DNA of 64,000 nucleotides from Bacillota bacterium (GCA_023435305.1 JAEYRV010000037.1:1-64000), one strand, 5' to 3'. Positions 50,568-60,112 are shown, counted from the first letter of the stretch. The notes: generated by a model not told the origin, from the sequence alone. Made by a program: numbers and translations.

Positions 50568-50668
50568 CTGCCCTTCGCGTCACTGCCCTTCGCTTCACTG
50601 CCCTTCGCTTCGCTTCGCGTCACTGCCTTCGTATAACTGCCCTTCGCGTCACTGCCCATCGCCTCGCA
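50568..50668. repeat. 15-bp tandem array between convergent genes
   Basis: Six or seven units of CTGCCCTTCGCGTCA, one with an internal extension, start 9 bp after the AraC stop and end 6 bp before the ureohydrolase stop. They fill the whole gap. Confidence 0.8.
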
Positions 50669-50673
50669 GCTCA

Positions 50674-51522
50674 TCACATCAGCAGCAGCACCTCGCGCAT
50701 CACCTTGCAGGCTGCTGCCGTTGAAACGCCGGAGCTGTCCAGATTCGGCGCCAGCTCCACAACATCTGCCGCAACTATGTTCAGTCCGGCAAAGCTGCAT
50801 AAAGCCTTTTGAAGTTCCCTGTAAGTGACTCCTCCCGGCTCGGGTGTTCCTGTACCCGGCATTATGGATGGATCCAGTACATCAAGGTCGATAGTCAGAT
50901 ATACCGGCTTGCCTGTGAGATCCGCCGCTGCTTCATCAGCTGCTGAAAGGTCGAATGGGCGCAGATTTGTATGGCCTTCCCCGGCCCAGTCAAACTCCTC
51001 TTTAAGCCCGCTGCGTATACCCAGCTGCCATATTCGCCCGTCGCCGATAATATCCCAGATCCTCCTGACCACACTGGAGTGGGACATTTTTTCTCCCAGA
51101 TATTCTTCCCGCAGGTCGGTATGTGCATCCAGATGCAGCAGGCAGACATCAGGATACCTTTTGTAAACCGCTTCAAAAGCCGGCAGTGTGACCAGGTGTT
51201 CACCGCCTATCATAAAAGGCTTTTTCCCTGCTCTGACAATGTTGACAGCAGTATTTCCTATCATATTAAGAGCTGCGATCACATTGCCGAAAGGCAGCTC
51301 CAGATCGCCGCTGTCACACACCGCAATATCTGACAAATCACGCCCGAGGGCGGGTGAATACGTCTCTAGCCCATAAAACTCAGATCGCATAGCCTGTGGT
51401 CCGAACCGCGAGCCGGGACGATAGCTCACAGTGCCGTCAAAACCGGCGCCGAAAATAATAATACTGCTATTCTCCATACATGTGTCACAGCCCATGAACC
51501 TTGGAAGCATCAATCCACTCAT
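50674..51522 (-). CDS. Agmatinase/arginase-family ureohydrolase
   Basis: A 282-residue binuclear-manganese hydrolase that releases urea from guanidino compounds; agmatinase is the likeliest activity in this size class. Metal motifs are GGEH (about 107-110), DAHTD (132-136) and DLDVLDPSIMPGTGTPEPGG. The ATG of MSGLMLPR is used (CGGAGG 6 nt upstream); a longer frame adds 10 residues without a ribosome site. No spermidine synthase gene is adjacent, so arginase-type or guanidine-type substrates remain possible. Confidence 0.88.
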   Translation of the reverse strand: MSGLMLPRFMGCDTCMENSSIIIFGAGFDGTVSYRPGSRFGPQAMRSEFYGLETYSPALGRDLSDIAVCDSGDLELPFGNVIAALNMIGNTAVNIVRAGKKPFMIGGEHLVTLPAFEAVYKRYPDVCLLHLDAHTDLREEYLGEKMSHSSVVRRIWDIIGDGRIWQLGIRSGLKEEFDWAGEGHTNLRPFDLSAADEAAADLTGKPVYLTIDLDVLDPSIMPGTGTPEPGGVTYRELQKALCSFAGLNIVAADVVELAPNLDSSGVSTAAACKVMREVLLLM

Positions 51523-51610
51523 GAAAACCCTCCGGAATCCTGGCCGTTCCATCGCCGGCAGTCAGGAACGCGGATATTTTTTAAGAAACTGTCAAAGCGC
51601 CCGTTTCACT

Positions 51611-51648
51611 AAAGGTGCGCTTAGCGCACCTTTGATACGATTATAACA
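51611..51648 (-). promoter_or_regulatory. Ureohydrolase promoter and leader hairpin
   Basis: Minus-strand AGTGTTATAAT, an extended -10, has its TATAAT at 51640-51645. A hairpin AAAGGTGCGCT/AGCGCACCTTT (51611-51633) starts just at or after the expected transcription start and would form the 5' end of the mRNA. Confidence 0.5.
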
Positions 51649-51753
51649 CTTATTCGAAGAAAATTCCTTAACAGGCGATATTTTGCTATGTAAAAAGCAT
51701 ATAAATAAAATTTCCATACCCAGTCACAAAAATACAATTGATATTTTTGACAC

Positions 51754-51950
51754 AGCAGTGTGCCCATGGGGCGGGCGTTACACCGGCCCCGTTCCACCCT
51801 CATCTCCCGATATCCGCAGTATACCCATAGGGCAGGCGTTACACCGGCCCCGTTCCACCCTCATCTCCCTGCATCCGCAGTATGCCTGTGGGGCAGGAGT
51901 CGTACCGGCCTCTTTCTACCTTCTTTCCACCCGCATCTCCCGGTATCCGC
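51754..51950. repeat. 62- to 70-bp tandem array
   Basis: Three units share GGCAGGCGTTACACCGGCCCC and CATCTCCC..ATCCGCAGTAT. The first two are close copies; the third has insertions and more changes. It lies in the gap 51649-52045 between divergent genes, upstream of the permease gene. Nothing else is recognised there. Confidence 0.8.
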
Positions 51951-52045
51951 AACGGATATCCCAGAAAAACAAAAAAATTTTCAGACACACAAATGTATAT
52001 AACGTATTATCCGATGAACCTCAGTTGGAAAGGATAGGTAAATAA

Positions 52046-54547
52046 GTGGGCATAATAGTAAAATTTCTGATACGCAGTATATATGAAAAAAAGCTCCGCA
52101 CATTTTTGATATTGTTTTCCATAACGCTGTCAAGCGCACTTTTCTTTGCTTCGCAGGCTATCACAGACAGTGTGTCAAATATGTTTGTTGCCGATGCCAA
52201 ACAGTATTTTGGATCAGCTGATCTGATCATATATCCTGATGAGAACTCACCCAGGAATTTTCTTCCCAGAACCGGCATCGAGGAATTCCTGTCAAAGACG
52301 GATTACGTCGTCGAAGCCATTCAGGGATCTGCATATATGAGCCCGGAACTAAACAAAACAGTCAATGTCAGCCTGAGGGGCAGTACAATCGAGGATACGA
52401 GCATCATGTGTCCCGTCTATACTACAGACGGAAGTGCCGTGACCGGATTCTCAGGCAAAAAGGTCATCATCAGCAAGGAGGCTGCTGAAACCTATGGTCT
52501 GGGCAAAGGAGACAGTATCGACCTTGAAATAAACAATGAAAAATACAGATTCATGATATGTGCTGTTGCACATAAGGACGGCTTTTTCACCGAATCAGGC
52601 GGCACATTGAATATGCTGGTGCCAAAGCAGACTCTCTCGTCCATATTTGGGGGCAGGAATCTCACAAACGTGATATTTGTCAAGCTCAGGGAAGGTGTTG
52701 ATCTCCAGCAGTCCATCACCGAGCTGAAGGATATCTATAAACAGTACGCTGTAGAAGAGCCTATCCCCATGGATGATGTAAAGGCAAGCTTTGCATCGAT
52801 GGCGGCGGGCTTCATGATGATGACTGTCATTGTTGCATTCATGAGCATATTCATTATATATACATCATTTAAAGTAATCACACTGGAACGTCTTCCTATA
52901 ATAGGTACCTTCAGAAGCATCGGTGCAGCCAGACGGACCACGGACCTGATCCTGCTTGCAGAAAGCCTCCTCTATGGCATCCTCGGCGGCGCCGCCGGCT
53001 GCCTGCTGGGTCTTGGGGCGCTTTATCTGATCACCTTATTTATCACGCCATCCTTCATGGCCGGATATAAAATATCACTGGAATACTCACCTGCCCAGAT
53101 GATCTCGGCCTTCATCCTGGCCGTGGTCATATCGTTGGCCAGCTCTGTACTCCCGATCGTTAAGGTCTCAAAAATACCTGTCAAGGATATTGTGCTGAAT
53201 TCAATGGATAAGGAAGAAAAAAGTAAAAGAGGAAGGTATATCGCCGGCATATTGCTCCTCGCAGTATGGATCGTCTTCCCCATTATTTCGACCGATGAGC
53301 TTGCCATTGTTTTTGATACAGTAAGCATGATGTCATCAGTATCAGCGGTCATTCTGCTGCTCCCTGCCATCACATCAGGATTCCTGCTGGTCTTTGAGAA
53401 AATCTACTCGGCATTGTTTGGAAATGTAGGCTCCCTCGCCGCAAAGAATCTCAGGGAGAACAAGAGCATCCTGAATAATATCGCTCTATTGACTATAGCA
53501 ATATCAAGCCTTATAACGATCACGACCATAAGCGACAGCGTGTTGACTGAGGTCGCGAGTTTTTACACCAAAAACACCGATTTTGATATATATATGTCGG
53601 ATTATAATGCAGACAGGTCCTTTGAACAGTCGCTGCTTACAGTGGACGGTGTGGAACAGGTATGCTTCAACTACACATTGTATGGTGTTGAAGCAGTCGG
53701 GTATGATTACCAGCTGGGCGGCATATACGGCATCAACACTGCAAAATTCCCGGACTTTTTCGATATGGAGCTGGTAAATGTCGACGACCCGCAAGCTCTT
53801 CTCGATTCTTTGAACAATGAGAGATTAATGATAATGTCGACGTCCCTCAGAGACAAATTCGGTGCTAATGAGGGAGATGATTTCACATTAGTTCTCAATA
53901 ATAAGGAAGTTACATATAAGATAGCTGGGTTTCAGGATACAATGCTCAACAACGGCAGCATCATAATGATAGCCGACAAGTATTTCAGGCTGGATACAGG
54001 CAGAAGCAATTTTGATGAAATATTCATCCAGACAAACAATGATCCTGATACCGTAGTAGAGGCCATACAGAAAAAATATATGCGGAGATCCCAGTACGTT
54101 ATAACAATAGCAGACCTGGAAGCAGAGAATTATGAAGTGAACAGCAGCATCTTCAAAGCAATGGAAGCCTTTGCATACCTTACGCTTATCATAGGGGTCT
54201 TCGGCATAATCAACAATTATATAATCAGCTTCCTGAAACGCAAGCGTTCATTGGCGATGTACAGGTCAGTGGGTATGAGCAGGAAGCAGGTCATGGCAAT
54301 GCTGTTCGTCGAAGCGGTTACCGGAGGCATTATCGGCGGCCTTTCAGGAATATCGGCCGGATTGATGATGACCTATGCCGTACCGCATCTGATGAAGGCT
54401 ATAGGCATGGGCGTACCGATACTGTATGACCCGACGACAATAATCGGTTCCTTCGTCATAGGAGCTGTGATCACGCTGATCGCATCAATAAGTCCGATGC
54501 TTAAATCGGCAAAAATAAACCTGATAGGAGCGCTGAAATATGAATGA
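52046..54547 (+). CDS. MacB/FtsX-like ABC transporter permease
   Basis: An 833-residue permease with two FtsX-type halves. Membrane segments lie at about 18-38, 255-275, 310-330, 350-370 and near 395-415. A second set follows about residue 440, with a large extracytoplasmic domain in between (about 510-700), and there are three C-terminal helices. Such proteins do not pump through a channel but couple ATP use to extracytoplasmic movement of lipoproteins, peptides or signals. A GTG start with AGGATAGG upstream is used. The ATPase and adaptor genes follow with overlaps, forming one operon. Confidence 0.9.
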   Translation: MGIIVKFLIRSIYEKKLRTFLILFSITLSSALFFASQAITDSVSNMFVADAKQYFGSADLIIYPDENSPRNFLPRTGIEEFLSKTDYVVEAIQGSAYMSPELNKTVNVSLRGSTIEDTSIMCPVYTTDGSAVTGFSGKKVIISKEAAETYGLGKGDSIDLEINNEKYRFMICAVAHKDGFFTESGGTLNMLVPKQTLSSIFGGRNLTNVIFVKLREGVDLQQSITELKDIYKQYAVEEPIPMDDVKASFASMAAGFMMMTVIVAFMSIFIIYTSFKVITLERLPIIGTFRSIGAARRTTDLILLAESLLYGILGGAAGCLLGLGALYLITLFITPSFMAGYKISLEYSPAQMISAFILAVVISLASSVLPIVKVSKIPVKDIVLNSMDKEEKSKRGRYIAGILLLAVWIVFPIISTDELAIVFDTVSMMSSVSAVILLLPAITSGFLLVFEKIYSALFGNVGSLAAKNLRENKSILNNIALLTIAISSLITITTISDSVLTEVASFYTKNTDFDIYMSDYNADRSFEQSLLTVDGVEQVCFNYTLYGVEAVGYDYQLGGIYGINTAKFPDFFDMELVNVDDPQALLDSLNNERLMIMSTSLRDKFGANEGDDFTLVLNNKEVTYKIAGFQDTMLNNGSIIMIADKYFRLDTGRSNFDEIFIQTNNDPDTVVEAIQKKYMRRSQYVITIADLEAENYEVNSSIFKAMEAFAYLTLIIGVFGIINNYIISFLKRKRSLAMYRSVGMSRKQVMAMLFVEAVTGGIIGGLSGISAGLMMTYAVPHLMKAIGMGVPILYDPTTIIGSFVIGAVITLIASISPMLKSAKINLIGALKYE

Positions 54548-54581
54548 CCAATTTAAAAATAAAACAAAAGGAGCTGCTGAA

Positions 54582-55262
54582 ATGCCGGCGATAATAGAAT
54601 CCATCGACCTGAACAAATCATATGCAATGGGCAGGGTCGAAGTCGAGGTATTGAAAAACATCAACATACAGATAAACGAGGGCGAGTTCGTTTCAATCAT
54701 GGGACCGTCCGGTTCCGGAAAAAGCACTCTGCTGTATTTGATAGGAGGTCTTGACAAACCGTCCTCCGGCAAAATCAGGATCAAGGGCCGGGATCTGGAC
54801 GGAATGAACGATGATCAGGAGAGCAGGCTGCGGCGGCAGGAGATGGGCTTCATATTCCAGTTCTACAATCTGATCCCCAACCTCAACGTCGAGGAAAACA
54901 TCATGCTTCCTATCCTGCTGGACGGTAAAAAGCCGAGGGACTACAAAATGGATTTGGATGAGATCCTCGAAACAGTAGGGCTCGCAGACAGACGCCGCCA
55001 TACCCCCCGGGAACTGTCGGGCGGCCAGCAGCAGCGTGTGGCAATAGCACGGGCGCTGATCAACAAACCCGATATCATCCTGGCGGATGAACCGATAGGC
55101 AATCTTGATACTGCAACAGGTACGGAGATCATGGAACTGCTTGCAAAAATCAACCGTGAAAACGGAAAGACAATAATCCAGGTTACACATTCAAGGGAAG
55201 CGGCCGAATATGGCCGGAGAATAATCCATGTAAGAGACGGAAAGGTGAGTGAAGCAGTATGA
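54582..55262 (+). CDS. MacB/LolD-type ABC ATPase
   Basis: A 226-residue ATPase. Walker A is GPSGSGKST near residue 42, the signature is LSGGQQQR, Walker B is IILADEP and the H-loop is VTHS. GNLDTATG is typical of the LolD/MacB group. The ATG of MPAIIES follows AAAAGGAG by 7 nt. An upstream ATG at 54540 overlaps the permease gene and would add 14 unusual residues. The stop overlaps the adaptor start (ATGA). Confidence 0.93.
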   Translation: MPAIIESIDLNKSYAMGRVEVEVLKNINIQINEGEFVSIMGPSGSGKSTLLYLIGGLDKPSSGKIRIKGRDLDGMNDDQESRLRRQEMGFIFQFYNLIPNLNVEENIMLPILLDGKKPRDYKMDLDEILETVGLADRRRHTPRELSGGQQQRVAIARALINKPDIILADEPIGNLDTATGTEIMELLAKINRENGKTIIQVTHSREAAEYGRRIIHVRDGKVSEAV

Positions 55263-56263
55263 AAAATATGAAAAAGCTTACAACTTTATTTTTGGCAATA
55301 GCGATATCCTGCACCGCGGCGGCATGCGGTTCAGACAAAGCGGAGATAACTCCCGCAGCAACAGATCCCGGAGAAGACGTCAAGCAGACGGTTGAAGCCT
55401 TCGGAGAGGTGATAGCAACTGATGTAAAAAATATAACATTGGAATTCCAGGCACCTGTAGAAAAGATTAGCGTTATAGAGGGCGAACGTGTTAAATCAGG
55501 TCAGTCTCTTGTGACGCTGGATACTATGGAGATGGAAAATATGATCGCCGAAAAGGAACTGTCACTGGCGGCATCAAAGAACAACATAGAAAGGCTCCTT
55601 CAGGGCAATGACCTGAACAAGCTTCAGAACGACCTGAAAAATGCCAAAGACATATATAATAAGTCTTCAGAAGAGCTTGAAATAAAGGAGCAGCTTTATA
55701 CCACAGGCAGTATATCCCAGAGTGAGCTCGACAGCTTCAGAAAAATCGTCGACAGCGATAAAAAAGCTGTCCAGGATATCACCTATGCAATAAACAGCCT
55801 GAAGAACAGCAAGGGCATGGAAAACGAACAGCAAAGCCTGGAGGTGTCCGTACTCGAAGCTGATTTGAACTTGCTGCAGGCCAAATTAGGCAAGCCCTTC
55901 CTGAAAGGCTCGGATGTCGTTTGTAATGTCAGCAACGGTATCGTCTATGATATCGGCTATTCAGAGGGAGATATAGCAGGCCCGCAGAAGAAGCTGCTGA
56001 GCATCATGGATGCTGACAGCCTTGAAATAGAAGCGAATATACCGGAGGAATTCATAAAGGATATAAAGATCGGCTCACCGGCAACAGTGACTCCTGTGGC
56101 CGACAAGACCAGATCCTGCAAGGGCAGTATCTCATACATTCCGGGCAAGGCCGTTTACCAGAATGGAGAGACCCAGGTGACAGTCCGCATAAAGCTTGAC
56201 AACGCCGACGATTTCCTTCTTCCCGGCTTTAATGTGGATGTTTCGATCGATGTCGGCAAATAA
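55259..56263 (+). CDS. MacA-like membrane-fusion lipoprotein
   Basis: A 334-residue adaptor. The N-terminus is a lipoprotein signal with lipobox TAAAC (C23). A lipoyl half (APVEKISVIEGERVKSGQSLVTLDTMEM) is followed by a coiled coil (about 95-205), then a second lipoyl half (VSNGIVYDIGYSEGDIA) and beta-barrel strands to the C-terminus. It completes a permease-ATPase-adaptor set like MacAB, here in a Gram-positive host with no outer membrane. It may guide substrates through the wall or stabilise the permease's outer domain. The SLH protein gene follows after 126 bp. Confidence 0.9.
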   Translation: MKNMKKLTTLFLAIAISCTAAACGSDKAEITPAATDPGEDVKQTVEAFGEVIATDVKNITLEFQAPVEKISVIEGERVKSGQSLVTLDTMEMENMIAEKELSLAASKNNIERLLQGNDLNKLQNDLKNAKDIYNKSSEELEIKEQLYTTGSISQSELDSFRKIVDSDKKAVQDITYAINSLKNSKGMENEQQSLEVSVLEADLNLLQAKLGKPFLKGSDVVCNVSNGIVYDIGYSEGDIAGPQKKLLSIMDADSLEIEANIPEEFIKDIKIGSPATVTPVADKTRSCKGSISYIPGKAVYQNGETQVTVRIKLDNADDFLLPGFNVDVSIDVGK

Positions 56264-56389
56264 TGGGCTCGTTGGATGTTTGTAACATTCTTGTTAATTA
56301 AACTTCACTATAATGTAATCAATTTCCAGTAGAGATATGTGATACTATATTTATAAAGACACATGTATATATTGGGAGGAGATCATGGT

Positions 56390-58774
56390 ATGAAAAAGTC
56401 GGCAAGAATCATTTCACTCATCTTGTGCATAGTTTTGATGCTTTCTATTACATCAACAGTTTATGCAACTGACAATAATTACTGGTTCACAGATGTAAAA
56501 GAGTCCCACTGGGCATACAATGAGATAATCTGGATGCTCCAGAACAAGATCATCGAAGGTGTAGGCAACAACAGGTTCGAACCCTCCGGCACAGTGACAA
56601 GAGCACAGTTTGCAAAGATGATGGTGCTGACGCTGAAGCTCCAGCTGTACTCTCCCGGCAGCCCATCCTTCCTGGATGTTAAAAAGAACGACTGGGAATA
56701 CCAATATGTCGAGTCAGCTAAAACATATCTGACAGGCTTCAGGACATCTGCAGGTGACGAATACAGACCGGGTCAGCCAGCCGTCAGGGAAGATATGGCG
56801 GTTGCACTGGTCAAGGCGCTGGGATACGAAAACGAATCCGTCAATGAGAACGTATTGAACAAGTTCTCGGATGCAGGTCAGATTTCACCGAAACTCAGGA
56901 AGTATGTGGCTCTTGCAGTAAAGTATAACCTTATTACAGGATACACGGAAAACGGAGCTTCACTGTTCAAGGCACAGAACAGCCTTACCAGGGCGGAAGC
57001 TGCTACCCTGCTTTATAAAGCCTTTAAGAATAACGAAGAGAAGATAACATATGACGACAACAAGGTCACCTATGACGACACCTACAAGGCTCCTGCAGTG
57101 ACGGTGTCATCAGAAAACAACAAGCTCGTCGTAAAATGGAACAAAATAAACTCTGACAAGCTGCAGGCTTATGCGGTGGTTGTATCAAAGAACGATTCAA
57201 CACCCGCATACCCCGACAATGGCTATCTGTATTACATCACGGACAAGAACAAGACCTCGGCGAACATAGACAACAGCACACAATACAGCGGCACAAGCGA
57301 TTTCGGCAAATATCTCAAAAATGGTGAGAAATATTATATCAGCGTTACGGCAGTATACAAGGATAAAAAAGTTCCGGGCAATACGGAAAGAAAGACATAC
57401 AACGGTCCCGAGGACCCTAATCTGGCCACAGTGCCAAAGATGTCCATCTCATATGAAAACAAAACTCATATAGTAAGATGGGATAAGATCACCTCGGATG
57501 ATCTGAAGGCATACGCCATCGTTATTTCCAAATATGATTCCACCCCCGAATACCCATACAATGGCCATTTATATTACATCACAGACAAAAACAAGAGCTA
57601 TGCCTTCATCGATAACAGCAGCAAGTACAACAACGGCGATTTCGGCAGTTATCTTGTAAAAGGCCAGCAATACTATATCAGTTTATCTGCGATCTATAAA
57701 GACAAGGTCCTGACAAGCAAGGGGATACAGTTTACCTACGAAGGCCAGCAAAGCCCGGAGGCTTACATTGCACCCAAGGTCACCGCCGCTGAAGAAAACG
57801 GAAGACTCGTCGTCAGATGGGATAAGATCACTTCCTCCAATCTTCAGGGCTACAAGGTCGTTGTTTCGAAAAACGATTCAACACCCTCCTATCCTGAGAA
57901 CGGATACCTGTACTGGATAACCGATAAAAATAAAGACTACGCCATAATTGACAATTCCGCCGCATACAACAACGGCGACTTCGGCAAGTATCTGACAAAG
58001 GGCCAGAAATACTACCTCAGTGTAACAGCTGTATACAATGACAGAAATGTGGCGGGAAATACAGTCAGGATAACATATAACGGCACTGAGAACCCGGAAT
58101 TGTATAAGGCGCCCGTCGTCAGCTCTGTAGTTGAAAACGGAAAGCTGGTTATCAGGTGGAACAAAATAGATTCAGCGAACCTGCAGGGCTACAGGGTCGT
58201 CGCATCCAAGAACGACTCGACTCCATCTTATCCGGAGAATGGCCATCTGCTTTGGATAACCGACAAGAACAGAGATTATGCGGTCATTGACAACAACGTC
58301 CAGTACAACAGCGGTGATTTCGGCAAGTACTTTATAAGCGGCGAAACATATTACTTCAGTGTTACTGCCGTTTACAATGACAAGAATGTCGCAGGCAATA
58401 CAATATCTATCAAATATGAAGGTCCGGACGATCCGGAGCTGTTCCGGGCACCGGTCGTAAAAGCTGAATATGAGAACGGCAGCCTCGTTGTGAAATGGGA
58501 TAAGATCGAATCTCCTGAACTCGCGGAATACAGGGTCGTCATCTCACAGAACAATCAGTCTCCTGTATACCCGGGCAATGGATACTATGGTGTATATGAT
58601 AAAGACACGACTTCAGTCATACTTGACAGCGATACCGAATACACAAACGGAGATTTTTCCAAGCTGACAGACGAAGTCGAATACTACATCAGCGTTACAG
58701 CAGTGTACAACAACAACAAATACGTTGCAGGAAATGTTGTGAAAAAACTGTATTTGCTTCCTCCTCGGCAATAG
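56390..58774 (+). CDS. SLH-domain surface protein with five Fn3-like repeats
   Basis: A 794-residue secreted wall-associated protein. The signal peptide ends near VYA (residue 26). Three S-layer-homology domains span about residues 30-210 and bind secondary wall polymer. After that come five tandem repeats of about 110 residues with the Fn3-like pattern APxV..ENGKLVVxWxKI, then YxVVxSKNDSTPxYPxNGxL, ITDKNxxYAxIDN, NGDFGKYL and YYxSVTAVYNDKNVAGN. The fifth repeat is the most diverged. The ATG of MKKSAR is used (GGGAGGAG about 10 nt upstream). There is no catalytic domain, so binding or display is likely. Confidence 0.9.
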   Translation: MKKSARIISLILCIVLMLSITSTVYATDNNYWFTDVKESHWAYNEIIWMLQNKIIEGVGNNRFEPSGTVTRAQFAKMMVLTLKLQLYSPGSPSFLDVKKNDWEYQYVESAKTYLTGFRTSAGDEYRPGQPAVREDMAVALVKALGYENESVNENVLNKFSDAGQISPKLRKYVALAVKYNLITGYTENGASLFKAQNSLTRAEAATLLYKAFKNNEEKITYDDNKVTYDDTYKAPAVTVSSENNKLVVKWNKINSDKLQAYAVVVSKNDSTPAYPDNGYLYYITDKNKTSANIDNSTQYSGTSDFGKYLKNGEKYYISVTAVYKDKKVPGNTERKTYNGPEDPNLATVPKMSISYENKTHIVRWDKITSDDLKAYAIVISKYDSTPEYPYNGHLYYITDKNKSYAFIDNSSKYNNGDFGSYLVKGQQYYISLSAIYKDKVLTSKGIQFTYEGQQSPEAYIAPKVTAAEENGRLVVRWDKITSSNLQGYKVVVSKNDSTPSYPENGYLYWITDKNKDYAIIDNSAAYNNGDFGKYLTKGQKYYLSVTAVYNDRNVAGNTVRITYNGTENPELYKAPVVSSVVENGKLVIRWNKIDSANLQGYRVVASKNDSTPSYPENGHLLWITDKNRDYAVIDNNVQYNSGDFGKYFISGETYYFSVTAVYNDKNVAGNTISIKYEGPDDPELFRAPVVKAEYENGSLVVKWDKIESPELAEYRVVISQNNQSPVYPGNGYYGVYDKDTTSVILDSDTEYTNGDFSKLTDEVEYYISVTAVYNNNKYVAGNVVKKLYLLPPRQ

Positions 58775-58792
58775 GTAACGGCAGATACAGTC

Positions 58793-58825
58793 AAGGGGAA
58801 AGCTAAATGCTTTCCCCTTATTCTT
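58793..58825 (+). terminator. Terminator of SLH protein gene
   Basis: AAGGGGAAAGC and GCTTTCCCCTT form an 11-bp stem with a 5-nt loop, followed by ATTCTTTG. Confidence 0.85.
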
Positions 58826-58869
58826 TGTACTCATATACTTTGGTATCTATCCAATTGCTCACTTTCCCG

Positions 58870-60042
58870 TCAATTGGACAGATGCTTTTTTGTTATCCTG
58901 CGCTGTAATAATTCAGATGATACCAGCATGATCAGTATACATACAAGTAGATAAAACGGATACAGGCCCATCCCTGTAACAGAAGTGAGCTGGCCTAACA
59001 GCATCGGTGCAATAAGAGAGCCGATATATGCAGTCCCCATTTCCATCCCGACAAGCGCCTGAGATATGTCCTTTCCGAATCGATTTGGAGTTTCATGCAG
59101 CATGGCAGGAAAAACAGGCGCAGTGCCGAGTCCGATCATTATTATGCCGGCAACGGCAAAACCTGCAGGCAGTGGAAGAAGAATGAACAAAGCTCCTGCT
59201 ACACAGATCAGCTGCCCCCATCGTATTAGATCCGAGCTTTTCACCTTGATCGAGATAAATCCGGCTATCAGTCTGCCAGCCGTGATCCCCCCATAAAAGC
59301 AGGAGGTGACAGTGGCTGCTGCCGCTGCCGTGAAACCATGGCAGGCTGTCAGATAGCTGCTGGCCCATAATCCGGTGGTTGTTTCTGTCGCTGAGAAAAA
59401 AACAAAACCAATCATTGCAAGCTTTGCATTAGGAAGCCTTAGAGCCTCGCGGTTGCTTATGAACCTGATCTCGCTATTCTCTGCAGGCCTTCCGGCGGTA
59501 CCGTTCTTCCACAAGCCAAGGGTCGAAAACAATACCACGACCAGTGCGCTCTGAATGATGGCCACGATAAGGTAGCCCGCTCTCCAGCCGTTCCCCGTGT
59601 CAATATTGAATGCCATGATCATCGGCCCTATCGTAGCGCCTATGCCCCAAAAGCAATGGAGCCAGTTCATGTGCCTGGATTCAAAATGAAGTGCGACGAA
59701 ATTGTTAAGGCTGGCATCAACGCTGCCTGCTCCCAATCCCAACGGGATTGCCAGAATAAACATGAACCATACCGACGGCGTCAGAGAAAATCCAAAAAGA
59801 GCGGCGGCAGTCATAGCTACACTTACTGCAGTCACAGTCCCTGTCTTATATTTAGCCAGGATTCTGCTGGATAAAAAGCTGGATACGATCGTTCCCAAAC
59901 ATATCGTCATGGAAAGATATCCGGCAATGGCCACCGGTGCATCAAAGCCGGCACGCATGGCAGGCCAGGCGCTTCCCAGCAGTGAATCGGGAAGCCCCAG
60001 ACTAATGAATGCCGCATAAATTATTACCAATAACACTATCAT
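58870..60042 (-). CDS. Major facilitator superfamily transporter
   Basis: A 390-residue transporter with twelve predicted membrane segments. The pattern (YAAFISLGLPDSLLGSAWPAMR, GLGAGSVDASLNNFVALHF, NWLHCFWGIGATIGP) fits the group of MFS proteins related to FucP/YfkF-like permeases of Clostridia. The substrate cannot be stated. GGAG lies 9 nt before the ATG. It is monocistronic, with an inverted repeat just upstream. Confidence 0.85.
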   Translation of the reverse strand: MIVLLVIIYAAFISLGLPDSLLGSAWPAMRAGFDAPVAIAGYLSMTICLGTIVSSFLSSRILAKYKTGTVTAVSVAMTAAALFGFSLTPSVWFMFILAIPLGLGAGSVDASLNNFVALHFESRHMNWLHCFWGIGATIGPMIMAFNIDTGNGWRAGYLIVAIIQSALVVVLFSTLGLWKNGTAGRPAENSEIRFISNREALRLPNAKLAMIGFVFFSATETTTGLWASSYLTACHGFTAAAAATVTSCFYGGITAGRLIAGFISIKVKSSDLIRWGQLICVAGALFILLPLPAGFAVAGIIMIGLGTAPVFPAMLHETPNRFGKDISQALVGMEMGTAYIGSLIAPMLLGQLTSVTGMGLYPFYLLVCILIMLVSSELLQRRITKKHLSN

Positions 60043-60057
60043 ACAATTTTACTCCAT

Positions 60058-60074
60058 GGGACATATCTTGTCCC
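60058..60074. promoter_or_regulatory. Inverted repeat before MFS gene
   Basis: GGGACA-N5-TGTCCC lies 15 nt before the MFS start codon. It could be an operator. It shares GGGACATAT with the nearby terminator stem, so it may also be a duplicated fragment of that. Confidence 0.35.
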
Positions 60075-60112
60075 GTACCTGTTTTTCTCTGGATCGGTGC
60101 AGCAGGGATATC

